A DNA stretch of 64,000 bases from Pandoraea communis (GTDB taxonomy: Bacteria; Pseudomonadota; Gammaproteobacteria; Burkholderiales; Burkholderiaceae). Where the stretch lies: the NCBI RefSeq assembly GCF_902459745.1, contig NZ_CABPSJ010000001.1, positions 744,001 to 808,000 of the forward strand, given 5' to 3'. Position 1 is the stretch's first letter. Every line of letters begins with the position of its first letter. Below the pieces are notes generated by a model. It saw only the letters and a list, made by a program, of their open reading frames with translations, did not search any database and had not been told where the DNA came from. A program made the translations under genes and the position numbers. This document shows, in pieces, positions 55,463-64,000 of the stretch.

Positions 55463-56532
55463 GGCGTCACCTCCTTGTCCGTGGCGGTTGCCTTGGCGTC
55501 GCCGGTCTTCTGCGGCGTGACCGCCTGGCGAGGACGGCGAATGCGTGCCGCGCAGCGATCTACCACACCGATCAGGCCATCGGGCGCGAAGCGCACCACG
55601 ACGATCAGCAGCACACCGAGGGCGGCAAGCCAGTTCGTCGGGTCGATGGCCGCGATGCGGTCGGACAACACCATGAAGACGACCGCACCGAGCACCGCGC
55701 CGTAGAGACGTCCGGTGCCGCCCAACGCGAGCATCACGAGCACGTTGGCCGAGAGCGTGAACGACAGCGTGTCGAGTGCGACGATGTTGTTCACTTGCGC
55801 GGAGAGTGCGCCCGCGACGCCGGCCACCGCAGCGGCAAGCGTGTACAGCATCAGGCGGCGCAGACCGACGCGAACACCGAGGAGCGACATACGCACGGCG
55901 TTCTCGCGAATGCCCTGTACGGTCAGGCCGAACGGCGAATTCACGAGAAACTGCGTGAACAGATACACGACGAGCAACACGGCCAGCGCATAGAGATAGG
56001 CCGTGTGCCCATAGATATCGAAACTGAACAGGCCGAGCACGGGAGCGATGGTGTAGCCGGTCAGGCCGTCGTCGCCCATGGTGATCGACTTCGCGACGTT
56101 GCCCGCCTCGTAGAGCAGCGTGGCGCACACCAGCGTCAGCATGATCTGCGTGAGCCCGGTGACGCGCAGCACGACGACGCCGGTAATCAGCCCCACGACC
56201 GCCGCGACCACGGCGCCCGCCACCAGTCCCAACAACGGATCTGGCGAGACATGCATCGCGAAGAGCCCGGCAGCGTAGGCGCCGCTACCGAAGAACGCCG
56301 CGTGCCCCAACGTCTCGATACCGCAGTAGCCCTGCACGAGATCGAGCGAGAGCGCGAAGATGATCATGATCAGCACGCTCGTGGCGAGCGCGAGGTACAG
56401 ATCGGCGAAGAAGTACGTGGCGACGGCGGCAATGAGGAGCACCGCGTCGAGCACGCCAAGACGTTTGCGACGCAGCGCGGGAGCCACTTGCGCCGTGCCC
56501 GCGACCGGCGGCAGAGGATTCGTATGAGACAT
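55459..56532 (-). CDS. LivM-type ABC transporter permease
   Basis: 357-residue membrane protein with about ten helices. SLDLVQGYCGIETLGHAAFFGSGAYAAGLF is typical, as is LALGGTGRLYGAVLGAVVFM. The ATG at 56532 follows a GGAGGG ribosome site. Confidence 0.93.
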   Translation of the reverse strand: MSHTNPLPPVAGTAQVAPALRRKRLGVLDAVLLIAAVATYFFADLYLALATSVLIMIIFALSLDLVQGYCGIETLGHAAFFGSGAYAAGLFAMHVSPDPLLGLVAGAVVAAVVGLITGVVVLRVTGLTQIMLTLVCATLLYEAGNVAKSITMGDDGLTGYTIAPVLGLFSFDIYGHTAYLYALAVLLVVYLFTQFLVNSPFGLTVQGIRENAVRMSLLGVRVGLRRLMLYTLAAAVAGVAGALSAQVNNIVALDTLSFTLSANVLVMLALGGTGRLYGAVLGAVVFMVLSDRIAAIDPTNWLAALGVLLIVVVRFAPDGLIGVVDRCAARIRRPRQAVTPQKTGDAKATATDKEVTP

Positions 56533-56545
56533 CGTCACCCTCCGC

Positions 56546-57418
56546 TCAGGCGCGGCCGACCAACCCTTGCGGGCGGATCAGCAGAATGGCCAGCACGGCC
56601 AGATAGATCATGAAGGCACCGAGTGCGGGCACGTAGTAGCGGCCCAGCGTATCGATCAGGCCCAGCAGCAGCCCTGCGTAAAGCGAGCCTCGCAGACTGC
56701 CCAGGCCGCCAGCAGCCACGACAATCAGCACCAGCACCAGATACTTCAGACCGTAGTACGGTTCGAGCGGCAGGATCTGACTGGAGAGCGCGCCCCCCAG
56801 ACCCGACAGCCCGCAGCCGATGGCGAACGTGATCGAAAACACGAGCGGCACATCGATGCCGACGCAACGCGCCATGCGCGGATTGTCGACCGCGGCGCGC
56901 AGCTTCGCACCGAACGGCGTGCGCTCCAGCCCCCACCAGATACCGAGGGCCACGACTGCGCTGCACACCAGCGCGAAGATGCGATAGACGGACACCGAGA
57001 ACGCACCGAAGTCCCACGTGCCGCGCAGCCCCTGCGGCACGGGAATCGTTTGCAGCTCCGTGCCGGCGAGATGCTTGGCAACCGCGCAGATGATGAACGC
57101 GAGTCCGATCGTCATGAGCAACTGCCCCAGACCGTTGGCCGTGTAGACCCAGCGATACAGCGTGCGCTCGAGCACGGCGCCCAGCACCATCGTGCCGAAC
57201 ACCCCGACGAGCAGTGCGACGAAGAAATCGAGCCCGGCGCGCTGCATGGCCCACAAAGTGAAATAACCGCCGATCATGGCGAAGGCGGAGTGCGCGAGGT
57301 TCACCACGCGCATGACGCCCAGCGTGACGGTGAGACCCACGGAAATGAGAAACAGCAACATCCCGTAGGCCACACCGTCGATCGACAACGACAGGAAAGT
57401 GGCAAGCGATTGCGTCAT
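56546..57418 (-). CDS. LivH-type ABC transporter permease
   Basis: 290-residue permease: DGVAYGMLLFLISVGLTVTLGVMRVVNLAHSAFAMIGGYF at the start and AAGGLGSLRGSLYAGLLLGLIDTLGRYY near the end. Begins 47 bp after the binding-protein gene and partners LivM. Confidence 0.93.
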   Translation of the reverse strand: MTQSLATFLSLSIDGVAYGMLLFLISVGLTVTLGVMRVVNLAHSAFAMIGGYFTLWAMQRAGLDFFVALLVGVFGTMVLGAVLERTLYRWVYTANGLGQLLMTIGLAFIICAVAKHLAGTELQTIPVPQGLRGTWDFGAFSVSVYRIFALVCSAVVALGIWWGLERTPFGAKLRAAVDNPRMARCVGIDVPLVFSITFAIGCGLSGLGGALSSQILPLEPYYGLKYLVLVLIVVAAGGLGSLRGSLYAGLLLGLIDTLGRYYVPALGAFMIYLAVLAILLIRPQGLVGRA

Positions 57419-57465
57419 GAAGAAATTACCGAACGAACTGAACAAACTGAACGACCACGCCTGCG

Positions 57466-58662
57466 TTACTTGGCAGCCACCTGGGGGTGGCTCACGTGCC
57501 ACGGCTCGACCACCGACTTGTAGGTCTCGATGGGCTTGTTGCCAAGCTTTCCGTCGATGGACTCCACGCGCCGGATGTAGACGTTCTGGATGATTTCGCG
57601 CGTCTTCGGATCGATCGACACCGGGCCGCGAGCGCTCGTCCAGGCATAGCCCTTCACGGCAGCAATGGCCTTCTCGCCATCCTTCTTTCCCTTCGTGGCC
57701 TTGACCATCTGCGCGATGAGCGTCATCGAGTCGTAGGCCGCCACCGAGGCAATCGACGGCAGCGCGCCCGGGCCGTACTTCGCCTTGTAGGCTTTCACAA
57801 ATGCGGTGTTCTCCGGCGACGTCAGATACGGCGAGTAGTGCAGCGCGGTGATCGTGCCGAGAGCGCTGTCGCCGATGGCCGGCAGATCGGATTCCATCGT
57901 CTCCGTCGTGGCGAAGAGCTGAATACCGGCCTTGTCGAGTTCGCGCTCCTTGAAGGCTTTCACGAAGCCTGCCGACATCGGGCCCACGGGCATGAACATG
58001 AAGACGGCGTCCGGCTTTGCATCGCGCACGCGTTGCAGGTAGCTCGAGAAGTCGGTGGTGCCCAGCGGTACCTTCACTTCGACGGCCACCTTGCCACCCG
58101 CCTTCTTGAACGTCTCGCTGTAGGCGTCGATGGCGTCGTAGCCTGTGGCGAAGTCGGCCACCACGATGGCGGCGTTCTTCACGCCCTTGCTGGCGGCGTA
58201 TTCCACGAGCGGCACGCTCACGGTCCACTGCGTGAAGCCCGTGCGCACGAAGTACGGCGACTTGAGCGTGACGTTGGACGTCCCCGAGTTACCAATCACG
58301 AGCGGCGTCTTGGTCTGGTTCGCCACGTCGGCCATGGCCAGCACGTTCGGCGTGTACGAGCCGCCGAACAGGTACTGCACCTGATCGCGCACCACGAGTT
58401 CCTGCGCAAGCTGGCGCGTGCGCTGCGGATTCACGCCGCCTTCGTCGCGCTCCAGGATCACGAGCTTATCGTCGCCAACCTTGTTCTTGTTTTGTTCGAG
58501 CCACAGGTTGATGCCGCGACGGTACTCCGTGCCCCACCACGACGCCGAGCCGGAGAACTGGCCCAGCACGCCGACCTTGATGTCCTCGGCGCGTGCCGAG
58601 ACAGCAGTGAGTTGGAAAACGCTCGCAAGTGCTACCGCGAGCCACAGATGGCGCTTCGTCAT
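57466..58662 (-). CDS. ABC transporter substrate-binding protein (LivK/aromatic-acid type)
   Basis: 398-residue periplasmic protein with signal peptide (LWLAVALASVFQLTAVSARA-ED). The mature start EDIKVGVLGQFSGSASWWGTEYRRGINLWLE fits family 6 binding proteins. WW-containing and Phe/Tyr-rich pocket segments (YFVRTGFTQWTVSVPLVEYA) suit an aromatic ligand, as does its location beside the ring-cleavage genes. GAGGAG precedes the ATG. Ligand is inferred. Confidence 0.9.
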   Translation of the reverse strand: MTKRHLWLAVALASVFQLTAVSARAEDIKVGVLGQFSGSASWWGTEYRRGINLWLEQNKNKVGDDKLVILERDEGGVNPQRTRQLAQELVVRDQVQYLFGGSYTPNVLAMADVANQTKTPLVIGNSGTSNVTLKSPYFVRTGFTQWTVSVPLVEYAASKGVKNAAIVVADFATGYDAIDAYSETFKKAGGKVAVEVKVPLGTTDFSSYLQRVRDAKPDAVFMFMPVGPMSAGFVKAFKERELDKAGIQLFATTETMESDLPAIGDSALGTITALHYSPYLTSPENTAFVKAYKAKYGPGALPSIASVAAYDSMTLIAQMVKATKGKKDGEKAIAAVKGYAWTSARGPVSIDPKTREIIQNVYIRRVESIDGKLGNKPIETYKSVVEPWHVSHPQVAAK

Positions 58663-59055
58663 GGTGTCGTCTCCTCGTCGGCGTCGTGCGCCGCTCCGCT
58701 TTTTGATGTGGCGCGCCGGGGGGGTTGGCGCACCTTTTCAATGTGTCCGGAACAGCTTAGGCAACCGAGAAGAACACGTCGAATGAAACTCCCGCGTCGA
58801 GCGTTGCGTTTTTCGTATATCCCCGAGATTTCCCCTACGTTATGTGACGTTTTTTGCGAGGGGAATTTCGCGCTGCGGGACGCGCGGCGCGCTCTTGGCG
58901 AAACGCCCGCCGCACAAGGCGCGGCGAGCGCTCGTCAGCGACCGTCTCGCAAACCGGAAACGGCGCGCGCGCGAAAGCGATCGGATATGCAACTCATGAC
59001 GAATTCCGCGATTTTTGCCGCGCTCGCCGACAATTTCGCGAACACAGCATGCGGA
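58663..59055. other. 393-bp control region between the LysR gene and the transporter-gal operon
   Basis: No gene. It probably carries the promoter for the livKHMGF-galBCD unit. An ACGT-N6-ACGT near-palindrome (about 58839-58852) in an AT-rich patch is the only candidate operator seen. Confidence 0.5.
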
Positions 59056-60396
59056 TTACGTCGGATGCTGCATCGTCGGCACAAGCCCGCGGAGTTCGTC
59101 GAGCAACTGCTCCGCCGCCGGCGACAGCAGACCATCGCGGCGCATAGCAACGCCGATGGCACGCCGCGCGTGGTACAGCGGCACCGGCACTACGGCCAAT
59201 TCTCCCGTGCGCAACTCCGACGTGATCTGCACCGGCGAGAGCAGCGCGAGCCGGTCGCTCGACGACAACAACCCGCGCACGACCGGTGAGCTGCTCGCGT
59301 GGACCTGCGTCTGCGGCAACGGCAGCCCTTCCGCATGAAACACCCGCTCGAATACACTGCGCGCGGGCGTACACGGCAGCGGGCTCACCCAGCCGTACCC
59401 GGCGAGTTCCGCAAGCGTGGGCGTGCATCCCGAGCTCAGACACGGATGATCGGCACGCGCGACCACCGATAGATGATCTTCGAACAGCGCCTCCTGACGA
59501 ATGTCCGGCGGCACGTCGTTCGCACGCAACGCGCCGACGATCAGGTCGACGTCTGCCTGACGCAACTGCCGCACGAGCGCTTCATAGGTGCCATCGACGA
59601 CGGTCACGCTCAGATACGGCGACTTGTGCAGCAGGCTGTCGATGGCCTTGGGCAGCAAAAAGCCGCTAGATAGCGGCAACGCCGCCACGATCACCGTGCC
59701 TTGCTGACGGCCGCCGAACGGCGCGAGTTCGTCTTCGGCAATCGCCAGTTCGGCCAGCGCCCGTTTGACCGGGCCAAGCAACGCCTGCGCTTCGTCCGTC
59801 AGACGGGTGCCGCGCGGCGTGCGGCGAAAGAGCTTGATGCCGATGAGATCTTCAAGCTGATCGAGATTGCGCTGAATCGTCGGCTGCGAGCATTGCAGAC
59901 GACTCGCTGCGAGCGGCCCGCTCCCCAACTCCGCCACGGCGATGAAGCTCGTGAGGTGCTGAGGCGCGACGACCGCCGCGAAACGGCTCGCCGCACGTGC
60001 GCCGCCATCGGCCTGCGACGCCGTGGCGGCGAACGCCTCCCGGTACCCGTTGGCCAGTTCGGCAAGCGCACGCGAAGCCCGCACCCCAAGGCGCTGGCCC
60101 GCCGCATTCGGAATCAGACCGCGCCCGCTGCGATGAAAGAGCGGGAAACCCAGTTCTGCCTCGATGTCGGAAATCGAGCGCGCAACGGCCGACTGCGAAA
60201 GATGCAGCATGCGCGCGGCGCGTGCGACCGAATCGCATTCGAGCACGGCGACCATCGCGCGCAAGCCTCGCAGCTTGCGGCACAGCAGCGCCGCCTCGTT
60301 GCTCTGCGGCGCCCGGCTCCAGGTGCCGCGTTCGTGACACGCCAGCCGGGGTGCGGCCGGCGCATGGGTCAGACTGACGGCAGCGTTGATGGACAT
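59056..60396 (-). CDS. LysR family regulator with two tandem N-terminal HTH domains
   Basis: 446 residues from the ATG at 60396 (LysR proteins are usually about 300). Two LysR HTH units are visible: one at about 41-100 (SVARAARMLHLSQSAVARSI, then ELGFPLFHRSGRGLIPN) and one at about 146-205 (SGPLAASRLQCSQPTIQRNL, then IGIKLFRRTPRGTRLT). A single LysR substrate-binding domain follows at about 225-446. It starts 8 bp after the ligA stop, so it is the third gene of ligB-ligA-lysR. It is likely the pathway regulator. The first HTH may be a duplicate or act in dimerisation. Confidence 0.88.
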   Translation of the reverse strand: MSINAAVSLTHAPAAPRLACHERGTWSRAPQSNEAALLCRKLRGLRAMVAVLECDSVARAARMLHLSQSAVARSISDIEAELGFPLFHRSGRGLIPNAAGQRLGVRASRALAELANGYREAFAATASQADGGARAASRFAAVVAPQHLTSFIAVAELGSGPLAASRLQCSQPTIQRNLDQLEDLIGIKLFRRTPRGTRLTDEAQALLGPVKRALAELAIAEDELAPFGGRQQGTVIVAALPLSSGFLLPKAIDSLLHKSPYLSVTVVDGTYEALVRQLRQADVDLIVGALRANDVPPDIRQEALFEDHLSVVARADHPCLSSGCTPTLAELAGYGWVSPLPCTPARSVFERVFHAEGLPLPQTQVHASSSPVVRGLLSSSDRLALLSPVQITSELRTGELAVVPVPLYHARRAIGVAMRRDGLLSPAAEQLLDELRGLVPTMQHPT

Positions 60397-60403
60397 GCCC
60401 GGC

Positions 60404-60763
60404 TCAGCGCATGGTCGGCACGCGGCGCGTAGCCATGAACGCTTCGAGCGTCTCGCCGCGCATGAGGGCATAGACTTCGAGATTGGTCTTGCGCACCACG
60501 CGAGCGAACTTCTCCAGCACGAAGAAATTCACGCCGTGACGCACCAGACCCAGCCAATCCTGTGCCAGCACCATCGCCTGTTCGCCGGCGCTCAGTCCGG
60601 CCGCCGTCATCGTAGCGACGGGATCGCCCAGATACGCCTCGCGATTCTCCGCGCGAATCATGTGCCAGAAGAAGCGATTGAGTTTGAGCGTGCGATTGCT
60701 CACGCGCAGATCGAACGCGTAGGTACCGGTGATCGCCTCGATCCCTTCGAGTTGCGGGTTCAT
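60404..60763 (-). CDS. ligA: Protocatechuate 4,5-dioxygenase alpha subunit (LigA)
   Basis: 119-residue LigA-family small subunit. GTYAFDLRVSNRTLKLNRFFWHM and LVRHGVNFFVLEKFARV are characteristic. Its ATG overlaps the ligB stop and has a GGAGGAC ribosome site inside ligB. It caps the active site of LigB. Confidence 0.93.
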   Translation of the reverse strand: MNPQLEGIEAITGTYAFDLRVSNRTLKLNRFFWHMIRAENREAYLGDPVATMTAAGLSAGEQAMVLAQDWLGLVRHGVNFFVLEKFARVVRKTNLEVYALMRGETLEAFMATRRVPTMR

Positions 60764-61602
60764 GCGGCGTCCTCCTCGTAGAGCGCGACCGTCATGGCGG
60801 TGGTCGTCGCCAGGTAGTAGTTCAGATGCAGACGCCTGATGTTCGGGCCGAGCGCGCCGCGCATCGACAGCCACATGATTTGCTCGACGCTCTCGGCACC
60901 GCCACGCTCGACGTAGTCCACATGCTTGAGTTCGGTCAGCTTCTCGGGCTGGTGCTCCAGCAGTGCCAGGAATTCACGATCCCACGCTTCGTCGTTGTAA
61001 CCCGTGCGCTCGCCGTGAATTTGGTGCGACAGACCGCCCGTGCCCACCACGACCACACGCAAATCTTCCGGATACGACTCGATGGCGCGGCGCACCGCCT
61101 GACCGAGGCGATAGCAACGGCGGCCCGTCGGCAACGGGTATTGCAACACGTTGATGGCAATCGGCACGACCGTGCCCGGCCAGTCCGGCTTGTGCGGCCA
61201 AAGCAACGGCAGCGGCGACGCACAACCGTGATCGATGGGCTTGTCCTGAAACACGGTGATATCGAACTCGTCGTTCACCAGCGACTCGGCAATGTGAGCC
61301 TGCAACGCCACGTCGCCCCGGATCGGCGGCAGCGGACGCAGCCCTGCGCCTTCGTCGGCAATCGGGAACGCCTCGCCCACGCCCAGCGCAAACGTCGGGT
61401 ACATGTCGAAGAAAAACGTGGTGGCGTGGTCGTTGTAGAAAAACACGAGAACGTCTGCCTGCTTTTCGGCCAGCCACTTCGCTACGGGCTCGTAGCCCAG
61501 AAACAGCGGCGCCCACGCGGGGTCCTGCTGCTTGCCCTTGTCGTACGCCACGCCGATGGTCGGCACGTGCGACGTACCGATCCCCCCAATGATCTTTGCC
61601 AC
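60760..61602 (-). CDS. ligB: Protocatechuate 4,5-dioxygenase beta subunit (LigB)
   Basis: 280-residue type II extradiol dioxygenase from a GTG at 61602 with GGAGA upstream. Fe(II) ligands H12 (GTSHVP), H59 (NDHAT) and E240 and the catalytic H193 (LSHQIHG) align with the Sphingobium LigB residues 12, 61, 242 and 195 (numbering from memory). It opens protocatechuate between C4 and C5; gallate is a possible alternative substrate, although dedicated gallate dioxygenases are fused single chains. Confidence 0.93.
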   Translation of the reverse strand: MAKIIGGIGTSHVPTIGVAYDKGKQQDPAWAPLFLGYEPVAKWLAEKQADVLVFFYNDHATTFFFDMYPTFALGVGEAFPIADEGAGLRPLPPIRGDVALQAHIAESLVNDEFDITVFQDKPIDHGCASPLPLLWPHKPDWPGTVVPIAINVLQYPLPTGRRCYRLGQAVRRAIESYPEDLRVVVVGTGGLSHQIHGERTGYNDEAWDREFLALLEHQPEKLTELKHVDYVERGGAESVEQIMWLSMRGALGPNIRRLHLNYYLATTTAMTVALYEEDAA

Positions 61603-61680
61603 GCGAAGTCTCCGTCTTTTGTCTTGTGGTGCCGGGCGGCCGAATGACATCACCCGCACTTATGCAGCGCCGAGTCTATC

Positions 61681-61745
61681 CGGGATCCCATATGAACATA
61701 AAGCAGGGTATCTACTGATGCGTTTTGCCATTACGGGATCCCATA
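61681..61745. promoter_or_regulatory. Two identical CGGGATCCCATA operators
   Basis: CGGGATCCCATA at 61681-61692 and 61734-61745, 53 bp apart in the divergent ligB/GntR region. The core TGGGATCCCR resembles FadR-subfamily GntR sites (TGG-N-ATNCCA). They are likely bound by the neighbouring GntR/FCD protein, one near each promoter. Confidence 0.6.
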
Positions 61746-61815
61746 ATGAGTAAAAGCCGGATCTGGCAGGGTCTAGAACGACCGGCAGGCATTCCGAAAA
61801 ATCGAAAGGAGACGC

Positions 61816-62484
61816 ATGCTGCATCCCACGCCGACCACGGTTCAATTGCGCGAGATGATCCTCAAGGGTGACCTCGCGCCGGGCGAACGTCTGGCCGAAG
61901 CCAAACTCGCGGAGCAACTGGGGGTCTCGCGCATGCCGGTCCGGCAAGCGCTGCCGGTGCTCGCCGAGGAAGGACTGGTGGTGCGTGCCGGGCAGCGAGG
62001 CTATGCCGTACGGGCCCACACGCGGGAGGAGAGTGTCGAGGCGCTGCATCTGCGCGGCGCCCTCGAAGGCTACGCCGCGCGCCTGCTTGCCGAAAAAGGT
62101 GCGAGTGCCGAGTTGCTCCATCAGTTGCGCGATCTGCTGGCCGAAGGCGACAGCCTGCTCGCCGGGCACACCATGACGGCCGAAGTGCAGATCGGCTACG
62201 CGTCGCTCAACGCGCGCTTTCACGATCTGCTCGTCACCGGTGCGCGCAATCCGCTGCTCGAAGGCTTCATCGCGCGCTGCAATCTGGTGCCGTTCGTCGC
62301 GCCGCGCACGGTGGCGTTCGGGCATGACGATCGCCGGCAGTATGCAGACATCATCGCGTATGCCCATCGCCAGCATCACGCCATCGTCGAGGCGATTGCC
62401 GCGCGCCAGCCCGATCGCGCCGAGTTCATGTGCCGTGAGCACATCGTCACGCAGGAACACAGCATGGGCGCGCAGTTGCTCTGA
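61816..62484 (+). CDS. GntR family regulator with FCD domain (VanR-like)
   Basis: 222 residues. GntR winged helix at about 8-65 (LREMILKGDLAPGERLAEAKLAEQLGVSRMPVRQAL), then an FCD ligand-binding domain with metal-type histidines (NARFHDLLV, QHHAIVEAI, CREHI). Ribosome site GGAG at 61805-61810. Located just before vanA and divergent from ligB; a vanillate-responsive repressor is likely. Confidence 0.9.
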   Translation: MLHPTPTTVQLREMILKGDLAPGERLAEAKLAEQLGVSRMPVRQALPVLAEEGLVVRAGQRGYAVRAHTREESVEALHLRGALEGYAARLLAEKGASAELLHQLRDLLAEGDSLLAGHTMTAEVQIGYASLNARFHDLLVTGARNPLLEGFIARCNLVPFVAPRTVAFGHDDRRQYADIIAYAHRQHHAIVEAIAARQPDRAEFMCREHIVTQEHSMGAQLL

Positions 62485-62568
62485 CGCGCGCTCCCCGACT
62501 TCATCCCTACCATCCCCTATCAAAACGAGATCGCACCGCTCGAAGGTGCGCCAAGGAGACAAACGATC

Positions 62569-63633
62569 ATGTTCCTCAAAAATACCTGGTACGTCGCCTG
62601 CACCCCGGACGAGTTTGCCGAGAAACCGCTGGGCCGCAAGATCTGCAACGAACCGATCGTGTTCTTCCGCGACGGGAACGGCAAGGCCGCCGCGCTGGAG
62701 GACTTCTGCCCGCATCGCGGCGCGGCGCTGTCGCTGGGCTTCGTCAAGGACGGCCACCTCGTCTGCGGCTATCACGGTCTGACGGTCGACGGCGGCGGCA
62801 AATGCACGAAGATGGTCGGCCAACGTGTCGGCGGCTTCCCGAAGACACGTTCGTTTCCCTGCGTGGAGCGTTACGGCTTCGTCTGGGTCTGGCCGGGCGA
62901 CGCCGCGCTCGCCAACGCCGATGAGATTCCGCATCTGGCGTGGGCGGTGAGCGATCAGTGGGCGTATGGTGGCGGGCTGTATCACATCAAGTGCGACTAT
63001 CGCCTGATGATCGATAACCTGATGGACCTGACGCACGAGACGTATGTGCACGCGACGAGCATCGGTCAGGAGGAAATCGAAGAAGCGCCACCGAAGACGA
63101 CCGTCGAAGGCGACATGGTGATTACGGCGCGCCACATGGAGAACATCAAGGCGCCGCCGTTCTGGGCAAGCGCGCTGCGGGCGAACGGTCTTGACGATCA
63201 GGTGCCGTGCGACCGCTGGCAAGTCTGCCGCTTCACGCCGCCGAGCCACGTGATGATCGAAGTGGGGGTTGCGCACGCGGGTCATGGCGGTTACCACGCA
63301 CCGGCCGACAAGAAGGCCGGCAGCATCGTGGTCGACTTCATCACGCCCGAGTCGGACGAATCGATCTGGTATTTCTGGGGCATGGCGCGCAACTTCAAGC
63401 CGGAAGACGCCGAACTCACCGCTGCGATCAAGCGTGGGCAGGGCGGTATCTTCGCCGAAGACCAGGACGTGCTCGAAGCCCAGCAGCGCAATCTGTCCGC
63501 GTATCCCGAGAAACCGATTCTGAAGCTCAACATCGACGCGGGCGGCGTGCAGTCGCGCAAGGTGCTCGACCGTCTGATCGATGTCGAACGCGCCGGTGGG
63601 GCCAACGTACAGCGCCTGGGGAGTGCGGCATGA
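62569..63633 (+). CDS. vanA: Vanillate O-demethylase oxygenase subunit (VanA)
   Basis: 354-residue Rieske oxygenase. The [2Fe-2S] ligands are C47-x-H49 (FCPHRG) and C66-xx-H69 (CGYHG). The mononuclear Fe site is N150-xx-D153-xx-H156-x4-H161 (DLTHETYVH). It demethylates vanillate to protocatechuate with VanB. An AAGGAGAC ribosome site precedes the ATG; the stop overlaps vanB by 4 bp. Confidence 0.92.
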   Translation: MFLKNTWYVACTPDEFAEKPLGRKICNEPIVFFRDGNGKAAALEDFCPHRGAALSLGFVKDGHLVCGYHGLTVDGGGKCTKMVGQRVGGFPKTRSFPCVERYGFVWVWPGDAALANADEIPHLAWAVSDQWAYGGGLYHIKCDYRLMIDNLMDLTHETYVHATSIGQEEIEEAPPKTTVEGDMVITARHMENIKAPPFWASALRANGLDDQVPCDRWQVCRFTPPSHVMIEVGVAHAGHGGYHAPADKKAGSIVVDFITPESDESIWYFWGMARNFKPEDAELTAAIKRGQGGIFAEDQDVLEAQQRNLSAYPEKPILKLNIDAGGVQSRKVLDRLIDVERAGGANVQRLGSAA

Positions 63634-64000
63634 AAGTCAGGCTGGCGAACAAGCGCGATGTCGCGACCGACATCTGCGAATTCGAACTGGTGAGTGTCGA
63701 CGGCAGCCCGCTGCCGGCATTCACCGCAGGCGCGCATATCGACGTGCACGTGGCCGACGGACTCGTGCGTCAGTACTCGCTGTGCAACGCGCCCGGCGAG
63801 ACGCATCGTTACTGTGTGGGTGTGTTGCGCGACCCGGCATCGCGAGGCGGTTCTACCGGCATGCATGCGCTCGCGGTCGGCACCACGCTGGAGATCAGCG
63901 CACCGCGCAATCACTTCCCGCTCGCCGAGCAAGCGCAGCACAGTATTCTGCTCGCCGGCGGGATCGGTGTGACGCCGATTTTGTGCATGGCCGAAGCGTT
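63630..64000 (+). CDS. vanB: Vanillate O-demethylase reductase subunit (VanB), 3' end cut by window
   Basis: First 123 codons of a phthalate-dioxygenase-reductase-type flavoprotein that feeds electrons to VanA. The FMN/FAD-binding RQYSLCNAP and the start of the NAD-binding domain [11 protein letters not shown] are visible. The [2Fe-2S] domain would lie beyond the window. ATGA overlap with vanA. Confidence 0.92.
   Translation, partial: MKVRLANKRDVATDICEFELVSVDGSPLPAFTAGAHIDVHVADGLVRQYSLCNAPGETHRYCVGVLRDPASRGGSTGMHALAVGTTLEISAPRNHFPLAEQAQHSILLAGGIGVTPILCMAEA

Noticed and set aside
1-64000. tRNA genes, rRNA genes, CRISPR arrays, insertion sequences and integration sites
   Set aside because: Looked for by eye (cloverleaf arms, regular spacers, transposase motifs, terminal inverted repeats) and none was found; a covariance or repeat search would be needed to exclude them formally.

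Overview
The window is 64 kb of a GC-rich, densely packed genome. It looks like a betaproteobacterium of the order Burkholderiales, and the gene sets and order resemble Pandoraea or its Burkholderiaceae relatives (inference from gene content; no search was run). Supporting signs are the split urea-transport/urease cluster, ahcY under a SAH riboswitch, the metX-metW pair, the OmpC-type porin, SlmA and the protocatechuate 4,5-cleavage genes. No rRNA, tRNA, insertion sequence, prophage or CRISPR array was seen. Both window edges cut genes: pxpB on the left and vanB on the right.

Layout. 1-2.3 kb: 5-oxoprolinase pxpBCA. 2.5-5.5 kb: an omega-amino-acid:pyruvate aminotransferase divergent from a MocR-type regulator. 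5.5-8.9 kb: a secreted double-motif aspartic protease, a GlxA-type AraC regulator and an MFS transporter. 9.3-26.5 kb: a large nitrogen-acquisition block, with a near-perfect sigma-54 promoter, urtABCDE urea transporter, ureD, an inserted glycosyltransferase-toxin-like gene, a polar amino acid ABC transporter with its own sigma-54-like site, then ureA-hupE-ureBCEFG. 26.6-28.2 kb: an archaeal-type aspartyl/asparaginyl-tRNA synthetase-like gene preceded by a classic attenuator: a leader peptide with three consecutive Asn codons, competing hairpins and a strong terminator. 28.2-35.0 kb: a dipeptide ABC transporter (dppABCDF-like) with a TraB/GumN gene at its end. 35.2-39.1 kb: ahcY, a small membrane protein, tlyA and metF behind a SAH riboswitch. 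39.2-41.5 kb: lrgAB divergent from a LysR regulator, with two perfect palindromes between them. 41.7-43.2 kb: exonuclease III and an orphan glycosyltransferase-like gene. 43.3-48.3 kb: AmpG-like permease, metW, metX with a SAM-II riboswitch, slmA and a HAD nucleotidase. 48.8-49.9 kb: porin. 50.1-64 kb: an aromatic-acid catabolic region.

How the genes work together. VanAB would demethylate vanillate (or a related methoxybenzoate) to protocatechuate; LigAB opens the ring by 4,5-cleavage; GalD, GalB and GalC take 4-oxalomesaconate to pyruvate and oxaloacetate; a Liv-type ABC transporter encoded between them probably imports the aromatic acid. Control is likely by a LysR protein with two N-terminal HTH domains and a GntR/FCD protein with two identical putative operators. 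LigC and LigI, needed between LigAB and GalD/GalB for protocatechuate, are not in the window. Methionine/SAM-cycle genes (metX, metW, metF, ahcY) sit near one another under two different riboswitch classes. The most novel-looking items are the Asn attenuator, the toxin-like glycosyltransferase inside the urease locus and the tandem-HTH LysR regulator.
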